Source: Phycisphaerales bacterium AB-hyl4
GTDB taxonomy: Bacteria > Planctomycetota > Phycisphaerae > Phycisphaerales > Phycisphaeraceae
Assembly (NCBI GenBank): GCA_041821185.1
Contig: JBGUBD010000004.1
Span: 62,001-126,000, forward strand
Length of the DNA stretch: 64,000 nucleotides
Direction of reading: 5' to 3'
The notes under the pieces were generated by a model. The model worked only from the letters and a program-made list of their open reading frames with translations. It did no database searches and was not told the DNA's origin. Within the stretch, counting starts at the first letter, position 1, and every line of letters starts with the position of its first letter. A program made the translations under genes and the position numbers. Below, in pieces: positions 53,614 to 61,745 of this stretch.

Positions 53614-56049
53614 TCAGTCACGCAGCAGGCCTCGAACGCCCATGCCATCTTTCCACGGATCGGTGTCGTCGATCGGCGACGCTTCGATCAGCGTCGCGAG
53701 GCGCTGGCGATACGCATACACGGCCTGCGGGTCTTCCGTCCAGTCCACCCGGCTGCGGACATGCTGGTTGACTTCATCCAGTGCGGAGCGGGCTTCACTA
53801 AGCCAAGCCGAATCGACTTCGCTCTGCTGTTTGTCGTACTGCCGCACCTGGTGTTCAAGGATCATGTAATAAGCCAGATCCTCAAAGCCATCACGATAGT
53901 TCTCAATGCGGATCGTGGGGATGAGCGTACCATCCGCCCCGAGCACGAAGTAAGCGCCGTCGCCGTTGGTATTCATGTGGGCTTCGGGATTCCAGTTGGA
54001 GTAGGGGTATTCGTGCAGGCCTTTCTCATCGTGCCAAATGCTGGTGTGGTAGTACAGCCACCCGTCGGGCTGATACTTCATGTGCATCAGGCCCGTCATC
54101 ACGCGGTTGTCGATCGCCGGGTAGTCCACGAAGATGTTGGGATACGGCCGAGGCGGCCAGATGCAGGTGTACCACCAGACCTGGCGGCCTTCCTCGCGAG
54201 CCTTGTCGGCCAGGTCGGGGTTGTAACGCGAAATGATCGGACACCATGCGCCGAGCGACTTGATCGGCGAGTTGAAGCCGTAGGAATGATCCTGCGACGT
54301 GACCATGGTCAACACCTCGGGGAACGCTTCGCTTAGCCGTTTCGAGGAATCTTCAATGCCCTGCCAGCTATAAGGCGGCGTTTCGTCCCAGCCGTAGATG
54401 TAGGCGTGTTCGAGCAGACCGCGGCGTTTGGCTTCTTCGTAGTACGGGCGGATGTTCTCAATGTCCTGGTCACTGGCGCCGTGATAGTGGGTGATGTTGA
54501 AGCTGACCAGCGTGCCCTTCTCGCGCTGGTACTCGATGATGTCCCAGTCGACGGCGTCAACGCGGTCGGGGTTGGCCCAGTTGTAGATGCTGTCCATGTT
54601 GATGTAGTAGTCGTTGAGCACATCGGTATGCTCGAACTTTATCTCTTCCCATTTCTCGCGTGAGCCGATGGCCGCGTGATTGACCACATCTCGGCTGATG
54701 TAAGTGATCGCCGTGGGAATCGGCGCATGCCGGGGCACGTTGAAGCCGTAGACCTGCGTGGCGAGGTCGAAGGTCAGGTCTTCCTGCCCGTCGGCGGCGA
54801 GGGTGATCGTGCCGGTGTACGTGCCAGCCGACTGATCGCGTGGGGCTCGGATGCGGACCCACCATGTCTGCACATCGCCGAGCGCGACGTCGATGGGCCT
54901 GTCGCTGGCGACCAGCGCCTCGGGCCACCAGCCAACGTAGTCCACGAAATCATCGGTCGGAAAGGTGGTCTTGGCGAAGGCCACGATGTCCGTATCGATC
55001 TGGTCCTTGCTGATAACCGCGCCGTCCGGGCCGGTGAGGTCGCTGACGCGAACGGTGACGTTCTTCGCATCCGCGCGGAACGGCGCCACGGCCACCTGGA
55101 ACGCCTCATGCTCGCCGCCGGCGAGGCTGACCGCCACCCCTTCGTCTATCGCCAGCCCGCTGCGGTGATGCTTCGGCATGATCTTGCGCATCGAATCAGC
55201 GAACCCGACCACAAAACCCGCGGACGTATCCTTGGCATAAGCGTCCACGTATTCGCGAATCTCCACGAATCGGTCCAAGGTCATGCCCACGCGGTTGAGT
55301 TGCTCCACCACGTCAACCTGCTCGTCCACCGTGATGTCATCACGCTCGGCCTCGGCGAGCAAGGCGTTCACCTGGTCGCGCATCATCTGCTCGGCTTCGG
55401 GGAGGTCCAACTCGCGCACGGTGATCTGCTCTTGCAGCGACGCCGCCTTGTCCCGAGCCAACGCCCGACGCGCTTCGCGCAGTTCCTCGGCGACCGTCGC
55501 CGCGCCGCCCGCGGGAGCGTCGTCGCTGGCAGTCAACAGGCGCACGTCGTCGAGGTAGAAGTTGACGTCCACATTCGACTGCGGCCGAAAGATCAGGGCA
55601 TGAATATTGTCATGACGGATGAACGAAGGCAGCTTGAACTCCTGCACCACCGTCGTGTGGCTCATCGGCGGCAGCTTGATCATGAAGTGATAGCCGTTCT
55701 GAAGTTCGCCGACGATGGAGGTTTCCAACCGGATTTCACGATCCGTCGGGTTGGTCAACTCCATCGCAATGCGGTTATACGGCGCCCAGTGGTTGTCCCA
55801 CACGGGAAGCCGGAAATGCGGCGGTCGGTCGGACGCAGCCGCGCGAAAGCCGGCGCTGTACTGGCCCGAGGTCGCGAACCGCTCGGCCTGATACACCGAT
55901 TGAACGGACGCATCCTGAACCTCCCAATCCTCGATCTGCCAGGCTGTTTCAAAATCGTAAAGCAGTGTCTGTCCGATCTCCGCCTGCAACGTCGCGACCG
56001 GAGCCAGCAGCGTCAGTCCCAGGCTTGCCAGCGTAAACTTGCTTCGCAT
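53614..56049 (-). CDS. DUF4091 (GH123-like) secreted protein
   Basis: An 811-residue protein with a signal peptide (FTLASLGLTLLAPVATLQA). Residues 25-170 form a beta-sandwich carbohydrate-binding-like domain. A helical linker follows (LREARRALARDKAASLQEQI…), then the GH123-like N-domain (AGGEHEAFQVAVAPF, DQSAGTYTGTITLAADG) and a TIM-barrel-like part (SFNITHYHGAS, HAYIYGWDETPPYSW), where the Asp-Glu pair in GWDET is the candidate catalytic site. DUF4091 is C-terminal (IENYRDGFEDLAYYMIL). A candidate LacI-type operator lies 90 bases upstream of the start, at 56139. Confidence 0.82.
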   Translation of the reverse strand: MRSKFTLASLGLTLLAPVATLQAEIGQTLLYDFETAWQIEDWEVQDASVQSVYQAERFATSGQYSAGFRAAASDRPPHFRLPVWDNHWAPYNRIAMELTNPTDREIRLETSIVGELQNGYHFMIKLPPMSHTTVVQEFKLPSFIRHDNIHALIFRPQSNVDVNFYLDDVRLLTASDDAPAGGAATVAEELREARRALARDKAASLQEQITVRELDLPEAEQMMRDQVNALLAEAERDDITVDEQVDVVEQLNRVGMTLDRFVEIREYVDAYAKDTSAGFVVGFADSMRKIMPKHHRSGLAIDEGVAVSLAGGEHEAFQVAVAPFRADAKNVTVRVSDLTGPDGAVISKDQIDTDIVAFAKTTFPTDDFVDYVGWWPEALVASDRPIDVALGDVQTWWVRIRAPRDQSAGTYTGTITLAADGQEDLTFDLATQVYGFNVPRHAPIPTAITYISRDVVNHAAIGSREKWEEIKFEHTDVLNDYYINMDSIYNWANPDRVDAVDWDIIEYQREKGTLVSFNITHYHGASDQDIENIRPYYEEAKRRGLLEHAYIYGWDETPPYSWQGIEDSSKRLSEAFPEVLTMVTSQDHSYGFNSPIKSLGAWCPIISRYNPDLADKAREEGRQVWWYTCIWPPRPYPNIFVDYPAIDNRVMTGLMHMKYQPDGWLYYHTSIWHDEKGLHEYPYSNWNPEAHMNTNGDGAYFVLGADGTLIPTIRIENYRDGFEDLAYYMILEHQVRQYDKQQSEVDSAWLSEARSALDEVNQHVRSRVDWTEDPQAVYAYRQRLATLIEASPIDDTDPWKDGMGVRGLLRD

Positions 56050-56138
56050 CGACGATCGATCCTTTCTGAATGCGTGAGGAGACACGAGGTTTAAGAGCCA
56101 AAAGTGACGACGCCGTGAGAATCGCGCCACACCTGATG

Positions 56139-56152
56139 ATGACGCGCGACAT
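56139..56152. promoter_or_regulatory. Operator-like palindrome upstream of the DUF4091 gene
   Basis: ATGACGCGCGACAT differs at one base from the perfect palindrome ATGTCGCGCGACAT. On the minus strand it overlaps a TAAGAT -10-like element by two bases, the same arrangement as at 60668-60685. A LacI gene lies immediately upstream. Confidence 0.6.
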
Positions 56153-56300
56153 CTTAACAGCCTCCGCCATCCTCCGAAACACTTTTTCATCCATTTAGCA
56201 GAAATTCCGCGCCGCCGAACGCCTTGACGGAACATCAGGAACGCGTCGTTCGGGCCGCGCGAGACACCGGCTGTGACATGCGCCGAAAACGAATTGAGGA

Positions 56301-57377
56301 TCAACCCGACTCCCGCACGATCAACTTCGGCTCGACCCACTGATGCCTTTGCGCCTTGGTCACCTTGCGTTGCTCGATCAACGCCAGCAAGGTGTCGAAG
56401 CCCTTGCGGGCCAACTCATAGTCGCACAGGTCAACGGTGGTGATCGACGGGATGGTCACGTTTGTCATCGCGAGGTTGTCGTAGCCCGCGACGGCCACAT
56501 CGTCCGGAATGCGCTTGCCCAATTCACGCAACGACCGAACCAGGTGCATCGCCATCAGATCGTTGATCGCCAGCAATGCATCCACCGGGGTGCGGGCCAG
56601 CATGTCGCGCAGACACGCGGTCAGGCTTTCATGCATGGCCGGGTTCTCCCAGTCCCACACAACGTCTTCGCAGTCCAACAGCAGGTCGTCACTCGGCTCG
56701 ATCCCGTGCGCCCGCAAACTTTCCTCATAGCTGGTTCGACGGATTCGGCTATCCTGGTAGATCTGGTCGGGCAGACACAGCGCAATGTGGCGGCGACCAC
56801 GCTGGACAAAGTGATCCACGAGGCCACGCATCGCTCGCCGGTGATCCACCGCAACCCAATATGTGTCTTTCGAGTCGGCCAGCGGTTGACCGAGATAGAC
56901 AACGTTGGGAATTTGTTTGAAGACTTCGACGATGCGCTCGCCGACATCCGGGTAATGATGGGAGATGCAGATGACCCCGTCGACGCGATTGGCGACGAAG
57001 TCGGCGGCATAGCTTTCGATCTTCTCGATTTCACCGTGCGATTGCCCGATCATCACGCGATAGCCGTGCTCGTCGGCGGCGCGTTCGACTTCAGACAGTT
57101 GCCTGAACCGCGGCATGGGGGCGTAGCTGTCGATCACGACGCCAATGATCTTTGTCTGCTTGCCTGCCAGACGCTGAGCCGCCGCGTTGGGGTAATAGCC
57201 CATCCGGCTCGCGACGGACTTGATGCGCTTGGCAGTCATCTCACCGACGCGGACGTTCTTGCCCGCACTGTTCAGCAGCACGTTGGCCACGGCACTACGC
57301 GAAACCCCTGCCTCCACCGCGATGTCCACAAGGCGGACAGGCTTGGAAACCGGCGATTTGATAAGTTTTTTCGTCAT
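56301..57377 (-). CDS. LacI-family transcriptional regulator
   Basis: A 358-residue LacI protein. The helix-turn-helix is at the N-terminus (VRLVDIAVEAGVSRSAVANVLLN), followed by the hinge region (ANAAAQRLAG-like PNAAAQRLAGKQTKIIGVVIDSYAP). The sensor domain continues with DGVICISHHYP, WVAVDHRRAMRGLVDHFVQRGRRHIAL, DALLAINDLMAMHLVRSLRELGKRIPDDVAVAGYDNL and SITTVDLCDYELARKGFDTL. It should bind a sugar and control nearby genes. The ATG at 57377 starts MTKKLIKSP; the frame extends 13 codons further. Candidate operators ATGTCGCGCGACAT-like are at 56139, 59590, 59610 and 60672. Confidence 0.9.
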   Translation of the reverse strand: MTKKLIKSPVSKPVRLVDIAVEAGVSRSAVANVLLNSAGKNVRVGEMTAKRIKSVASRMGYYPNAAAQRLAGKQTKIIGVVIDSYAPMPRFRQLSEVERAADEHGYRVMIGQSHGEIEKIESYAADFVANRVDGVICISHHYPDVGERIVEVFKQIPNVVYLGQPLADSKDTYWVAVDHRRAMRGLVDHFVQRGRRHIALCLPDQIYQDSRIRRTSYEESLRAHGIEPSDDLLLDCEDVVWDWENPAMHESLTACLRDMLARTPVDALLAINDLMAMHLVRSLRELGKRIPDDVAVAGYDNLAMTNVTIPSITTVDLCDYELARKGFDTLLALIEQRKVTKAQRHQWVEPKLIVRESG

Positions 57378-57508
57378 GTTCGCGTCATCACCTTTCGATG
57401 ATCTCCGATTCGCCATATGGACAGGTATTCACCTGACGCGGCACGTCCCATGGCCATGCGGTTCGTTCAGGTCCGCTTCGTCGCCTCACTACTTTTATTA
57501 GCGTACGT

Positions 57509-59290
57509 TCAACGGGGGTTAACCTCCAACTTATCGATGTGGGGTCCGCCGTCTTCCGCGATCAGGATCACGGTGTTGTTCTTTCCCGCCCGAAGCGGCG
57601 CGGGAATGTCTCGCCGTTCCCAGGTGCCCCACCAGCCGGTGGGCGGAAAGGTCACGTCGGCCGTTCGGCCGTTGACGGTGATCCGCTGTGTCAGAGGACG
57701 GTCGCTGCCGTTGGCGTAGCGAACGGTCAACACCTGTCGGCCGCCCTTCTCGCCGCCATCGACATTGTTGAAAGTGAGCGTGCCGCCACCGCGAGCCTGC
57801 TGCACGAAGCCGCCCACACTGCCGGGATAGCCGCCGCCACGCCGGGTGTTGCCTGTCATTTCCGCCTCCTGCGCCTGGTAGACGGGCGGGATCGGTTCCA
57901 ACGGCGAAAACTCGGGATTGAGCGCCCAAACCTGGTCGCGCCCGCCACGATCCACGCCGATCAGCACGCGCGTGCCGTCTTCGGAGCGCGGCATGCGGAG
58001 GAAGCGATTCGGCGCCGACACGGGACTGAGTTTGAAGCCGCGCGTGGCCGGCGTGAGTTTCCACTGCTGGCTCGGCCCGTTGTGCGTACGGCCGAGTCGG
58101 ACAGGTGCGGTGTCACGACCGCCGGGGTCGCCGGCTTCCAACGAAAGGTCGCGTGTATAGGCTGGCTGAATGCGATAGAGGTTTTGATCGTCGTCCACGC
58201 TGGTCAGCCGCCACATCTGATGCACCGGCTGCTCGGGGTAGCGCGTGGTCCAGCCGATGACATGCGTGCCGGGGCTTTCACCGGCGTCCTCGGCTTCGAG
58301 CCGGAGCACGGAATCAGACTGCGGGGCGAGTGTGTAGATGCCGTCCGGCAGCCAGTCGTCGGGCCAGAGTTCGCCGCTTATTTCGTCCGCGATCTGGGCG
58401 ATACGGCGAAACGCCTGTTCATCCTTCACCCCGGACTGAAAGAACGACACACCCGGCATCTGCGGGTATCGCCGCTTGATCTCCTCCATCCGCGACCGAA
58501 GCATCTGCTCGTCCCAGACCGTCCCGCCCTTCCAGTTCGGGTAGTCGGTGATGTGGCCGAGCACGAATACGGTCTTGTGCAGCAGGCCGCGTTCCTTGAA
58601 CGGCTCAAGCCTGGCCATCGCGTCCGACCAGAACAAGCCATCGCCCTGGTGCCGCGTGATGGTGTAACCCTGCACGAGAAACAGGTCGACCGTGCCATCG
58701 CGCCCCATGTCGTAAAGCTGTTCGCGCACCGTGTTGGAAAGCCAGACAGCAATGAATGGATGAGGATTTTCGAGCCGACCCTGGCGGAGGCCTTCGGGAA
58801 TCCAATCCCAGACGCCGGACTGGTGCGCGTTGGCCCACTCGTCCAGCGCAACGCCGGGCAGTTCGAAGGGGAAGTCGTAGTTCTCATTTGGACCGCGACG
58901 CATAGTGCTCGGCTTCAGGCGCTCGTGCCAGTAGCCGGGCCCATCGGCCCATGTCGGAATCTGGCTACCGTAGACCCAGTACAGGCTCGACTTGCCCGCC
59001 TTCTCGAGCAGGCGCGGGTCCAGCCGACCACCGCTGTCGATGGTCGCGTTGGGATAGAACTCGAAGTTCGATCCCAACTCGTTAATGCCGTACCACACCC
59101 GGTACGGGGCCGACGGCCGTTCCCCTCGCACAGCCTGCTCCGCAGCCGGCGCCGGTACAGGCTCGGCCAGCAAACTCGCCGCGAACACCAGCATGGCGCC
59201 CCTCCCGAACCTTCGCCCACCTGAACCGAATGCTTCCGAACGGGGAAGATGCTTGAAGGCAAGGCAGATAAGGCTCGACGCGATGCGCAT
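57509..59290 (-). CDS. Secreted protein with ricin-type lectin and CBM domains
   Basis: A 593-residue protein with an N-terminal signal region (ending near AAE at about 50, after GAMLVFAASLLAEPVPAPA). Residues about 60-310 look like a TIM-barrel-type domain (YRVWYGINELGSNFEFYP, TVFVLGHITDYPNWKG, MPGVSFFQSG). A ricin beta-trefoil domain follows (DGIYTLAPQSDSVLRLEAED, YRIQPAYTRDLSLEAGDP, QQWKLTPATRGFKL). The last 120 residues are a CBM35/CBM6-like sandwich (YQAQEAEMTGNTRRGGGYPGSVGGFV, GKNNTVILIAEDGGPHIDKLEV). It probably binds and perhaps cleaves a galactose-containing glycan. AAGGAG precedes the ATG. It is divergent from the PEP-CTERM gene. Confidence 0.75.
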   Translation of the reverse strand: MRIASSLICLAFKHLPRSEAFGSGGRRFGRGAMLVFAASLLAEPVPAPAAEQAVRGERPSAPYRVWYGINELGSNFEFYPNATIDSGGRLDPRLLEKAGKSSLYWVYGSQIPTWADGPGYWHERLKPSTMRRGPNENYDFPFELPGVALDEWANAHQSGVWDWIPEGLRQGRLENPHPFIAVWLSNTVREQLYDMGRDGTVDLFLVQGYTITRHQGDGLFWSDAMARLEPFKERGLLHKTVFVLGHITDYPNWKGGTVWDEQMLRSRMEEIKRRYPQMPGVSFFQSGVKDEQAFRRIAQIADEISGELWPDDWLPDGIYTLAPQSDSVLRLEAEDAGESPGTHVIGWTTRYPEQPVHQMWRLTSVDDDQNLYRIQPAYTRDLSLEAGDPGGRDTAPVRLGRTHNGPSQQWKLTPATRGFKLSPVSAPNRFLRMPRSEDGTRVLIGVDRGGRDQVWALNPEFSPLEPIPPVYQAQEAEMTGNTRRGGGYPGSVGGFVQQARGGGTLTFNNVDGGEKGGRQVLTVRYANGSDRPLTQRITVNGRTADVTFPPTGWWGTWERRDIPAPLRAGKNNTVILIAEDGGPHIDKLEVNPR

Positions 59291-59559
59291 GGACGGCTCC
59301 TTGAAGCAGGCGACGACTCAGATCGAACGCTCCGGAACGGCGGCAAGGGCAAAATCAGCAATACGCTCACATGGGCGAGGAAAGCCGCCATCGCGTTGCT
59401 TCTATCCTACAAATCGTTTGATGTCCCGCAACATCTACTCCCAATTTTCTTTTCCCGCCTCGCCGTAAAGCCGACTGAAGTGGCCGCTATGGCCGCGTGG
59501 GACGAAATCGACGACCGATTTCGCCGTTCGGAACGGGGGCAGAAAATCGCACTTTTCTC

Positions 59560-59623
59560 TTGACGGGCAGGGCAGGATGCCGTATTTTGATGTCGCGTGA
59601 CATTATTCAATGTCTTGCGACAC
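59560..59623 (+). promoter_or_regulatory. Promoter with two operator-like palindromes
   Basis: TTGACG (59560-59565), a 17-base spacer and TATTTT (59583-59588) form a promoter for the PEP-CTERM gene. ATGTCGCGTGACAT (59590-59603) starts one base after the -10, and a second, inverted-orientation copy ATGTCTTGCGACAC (59610-59623) starts 20 bases further on. Both resemble the sites at 56139 and 60672. Confidence 0.65.
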
Positions 59624-59707
59624 TTGGTGGGCGGACGGCATCCGCCCTACGGCAACACCTCGATCGTTTTTTTCGAAACCTTTTTCACCGCCTTTGGAGG
59701 AATTTGA

Positions 59708-60493
59708 ATGCTGCACCCGACGAAACTGAGCACGCACCTGCCCCGTCACACGCTGCCCGTCGCGGCCGCCCTGCTCGCGGTCAGCTTCGCCGTACCGGCC
59801 GCCCATGCCGCCGCCTTCGACTCGTTCGAAGATTTCACCGGCGACTCGGGCGACACGATCAACGGCTTCGCCGGCGACAACAACAGCGGCGAATGGGCCG
59901 CGACGATCAATCCCAGCTATTCAACCGTCATCGTCGGTGACGGCACCGCCTACGACGGCGACAACTACTGGCGCATCGACGGCCCCGCCGCGGGCGGCCA
60001 GGTTCACACCACCAAGGCGCTGACCAATCCCGTTGATATCGCCGACGGCGGCTCGCTGTCCTACGTCGTCCGCCGAACCGACCTCCACCAGGCGCAAGAC
60101 GACAACGCCGGCATCATTCTCGAACTTCACATGTCCGATGGCAGCACCAGTCAGTCGCTGAACAATTTGTTTAACGGCACGATCCTCGGACAGGCACTGG
60201 ATGTGTGGTACACCCACGCCTTCACGTTCACGATCGATGACTCGACGCTGAACGTCAACTTCACGATCACCAACACGGAGGACGAAAACGACGTCCTGAC
60301 CGACACCTCGTTCACCCGCGCTCTCAACAGTGACGAGCACACGCAGATCACGGGGTTCCGGTTCTATACGTGGACCACGAATCACTACGTACACGACATT
60401 GACGCCATCGCCGTGGTCCCCGAACCGGCTTCGCTGGCGCTGCTGAGCCTCGGCGGCCTCGCGATGCTCGGCCGACGTCGACGCCAGGCCTGA
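59708..60493 (+). CDS. PEP-CTERM exported protein
   Basis: A 261-residue protein. The signal peptide is TLPVAAALLAVSFAVPAAHAA. The mature part is a beta-rich jelly-roll-like domain (FDSFEDFTGDSGDTINGFAGDN…, YWRIDGPAAGGQVHTTKAL, NAGIILELHMSDGSTSQSL, RFYTWTTNHYVHDIDAIAV), similar in feel to carbohydrate-binding sandwiches. The C-terminus is a PEP-CTERM tag: VVPEPASLALLSLGGLAMLGRRRR. GGAGG precedes the ATG. The operator-like sites in its promoter suggest LacI control, and a terminator hairpin follows. Confidence 0.85.
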   Translation: MLHPTKLSTHLPRHTLPVAAALLAVSFAVPAAHAAAFDSFEDFTGDSGDTINGFAGDNNSGEWAATINPSYSTVIVGDGTAYDGDNYWRIDGPAAGGQVHTTKALTNPVDIADGGSLSYVVRRTDLHQAQDDNAGIILELHMSDGSTSQSLNNLFNGTILGQALDVWYTHAFTFTIDDSTLNVNFTITNTEDENDVLTDTSFTRALNSDEHTQITGFRFYTWTTNHYVHDIDAIAVVPEPASLALLSLGGLAMLGRRRRQA

Positions 60494-60523
60494 TTCGCCG
60501 ATCGCCGCATAACCTCGCTCACC

Positions 60524-60551
60524 AAAGCCGGCCCGCTGCAGGGCCGGCTTT
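60524..60551. terminator. Terminator hairpin after the PEP-CTERM gene
   Basis: A perfect 11-bp stem (AAAGCCGGCCC / GGGCCGGCTTT) with a 6-base loop starts 31 bases after the stop. There is no long T-run beyond the stem's own TTT. Confidence 0.7.
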
Positions 60552-60645
60552 ACATGTCGGAACGGGCCAGTCCCCCTCGCCCCCGCCCGCCACCGGTCCC
60601 GGCCCCGGCCCCTGCGCAGATTTACGGTTCAGCGAAAAACAGGCA

Positions 60646-60685
60646 TTGACAAAATCACCCCAACAAGTATGATGTCGCGTGGCAT
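60646..60685 (+). promoter_or_regulatory. Promoter and operator of the pseudopilin/DUF4838 genes
   Basis: TTGACA (60646-60651), a 16-base spacer and TATGAT (60668-60673) form a strong promoter. The 14-base site ATGTCGCGTGGCAT (60672-60685) overlaps the last two bases of the -10. Binding there should block transcription. Confidence 0.7.
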
Positions 60686-60786
60686 CGACCGTTCTGGACC
60701 GCCTCCTATCGACCTCGTTTTGGCCTGAAACATGATCTTCCTGCCGTGACAGCGATCGCCTCAGACGTCATAATAAGGAGTCTCAC

Positions 60787-61575
60787 ATGGATGTTTCCCG
60801 TCGACACACGCCCACAGCTGGCTTCACGCTCATTGAACTGCTCGTGGTGATTTCCATCATCGCCCTGCTGGTCGCCATCCTCTTGCCCGCCCTGCAAGGG
60901 GCACGCGAATCGGCCCGCGCCATCGCCTGCGCATCGAACCAACGTCAGCTTGCTATCGCCGCGAGCGTCTACGCGACGGACACCGGCTACTATCCGCAGC
61001 AACGATACGACGACACGCCGAATACCAAAATGCACTACGTGCCCGGGCAGCTGGCCCGCGCCGGCTATCTCACCAGCTACGATGTCTGGCTTTGCCCGTC
61101 CACCGAACGCGGGAGAGATTACGACCACTGGTACGCTGACAGCCCCCACCCCAGTTGGCCCGGCGGTATCCCCTGGCCGCCGGACTGGGCGCTGTTCAGC
61201 TACGGCTACAACCACGACTTCTTCGAACCCACTCGGCTGTGGGGCTTTTACCAAGGCAATTCGGCACAATACGCCGACCGGGCGCCTTACCCGGCCAGCA
61301 CGCTCGATGCCGCGCCTAAGCAACTTTCGCAGATCGCCATGTTTGCCGACGCCGCCCGGACACGCCTCGACTCAGGCGAAGCCATGGAAGCCAGCTTCCT
61401 GGTCGATCCCATCCCCCAGTCGCAGTTGCGGTGGCGGCATCCCGGCCACGCCATGAACGTCGTCTTCGGCGACGGACACAGCAAACGGCTTAACCACAGT
61501 GACGTCTGGGCCCGAGGCCAGAACATACGAACCTACCGCCCCTACTTCTCCGCGTGGAACCCGATGACGCCGTGA
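60787..61575 (+). CDS. Pseudopilin-like protein (prepilin N-terminal cleavage signal)
   Basis: A 262-residue protein with the classic prepilin start: [35 protein letters not shown], cut after Gly. The body has [38 protein letters not shown] and a C-terminal [19 protein letters not shown], equivalent to the FADGHV motif of its relative at 45034-45813. AAGGAG lies before the ATG. It is the first gene behind a promoter with a LacI-type operator, and the DUF4838 gene follows. It probably sits in the inner membrane or is displayed outward; its role is unknown. Confidence 0.82.
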   Translation: MDVSRRHTPTAGFTLIELLVVISIIALLVAILLPALQGARESARAIACASNQRQLAIAASVYATDTGYYPQQRYDDTPNTKMHYVPGQLARAGYLTSYDVWLCPSTERGRDYDHWYADSPHPSWPGGIPWPPDWALFSYGYNHDFFEPTRLWGFYQGNSAQYADRAPYPASTLDAAPKQLSQIAMFADAARTRLDSGEAMEASFLVDPIPQSQLRWRHPGHAMNVVFGDGHSKRLNHSDVWARGQNIRTYRPYFSAWNPMTP

Positions 61576-61745
61576 GTTGCCCCACTGGCCATGGGTTGTC
61601 CCACCGCGGGACCGCCTCATAACGCGCCGTACACGGTCGGTCGAGCCACGCTTCACACGAAATCCCCACAGCCCCGGCCCATGCTCGCCATGGGTCGGCT
61701 GTCCAACCAGAACAACGCGATATGCACGAAAAAGGTTTTTCCATC

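Noticed and set aside
57377..57420. Additional LacI operator at the LacI start (ATGTTCGCGTCAT)
   Set aside because: It is 13 bases rather than 14, lacks the symmetric arms and overlaps coding sequence.
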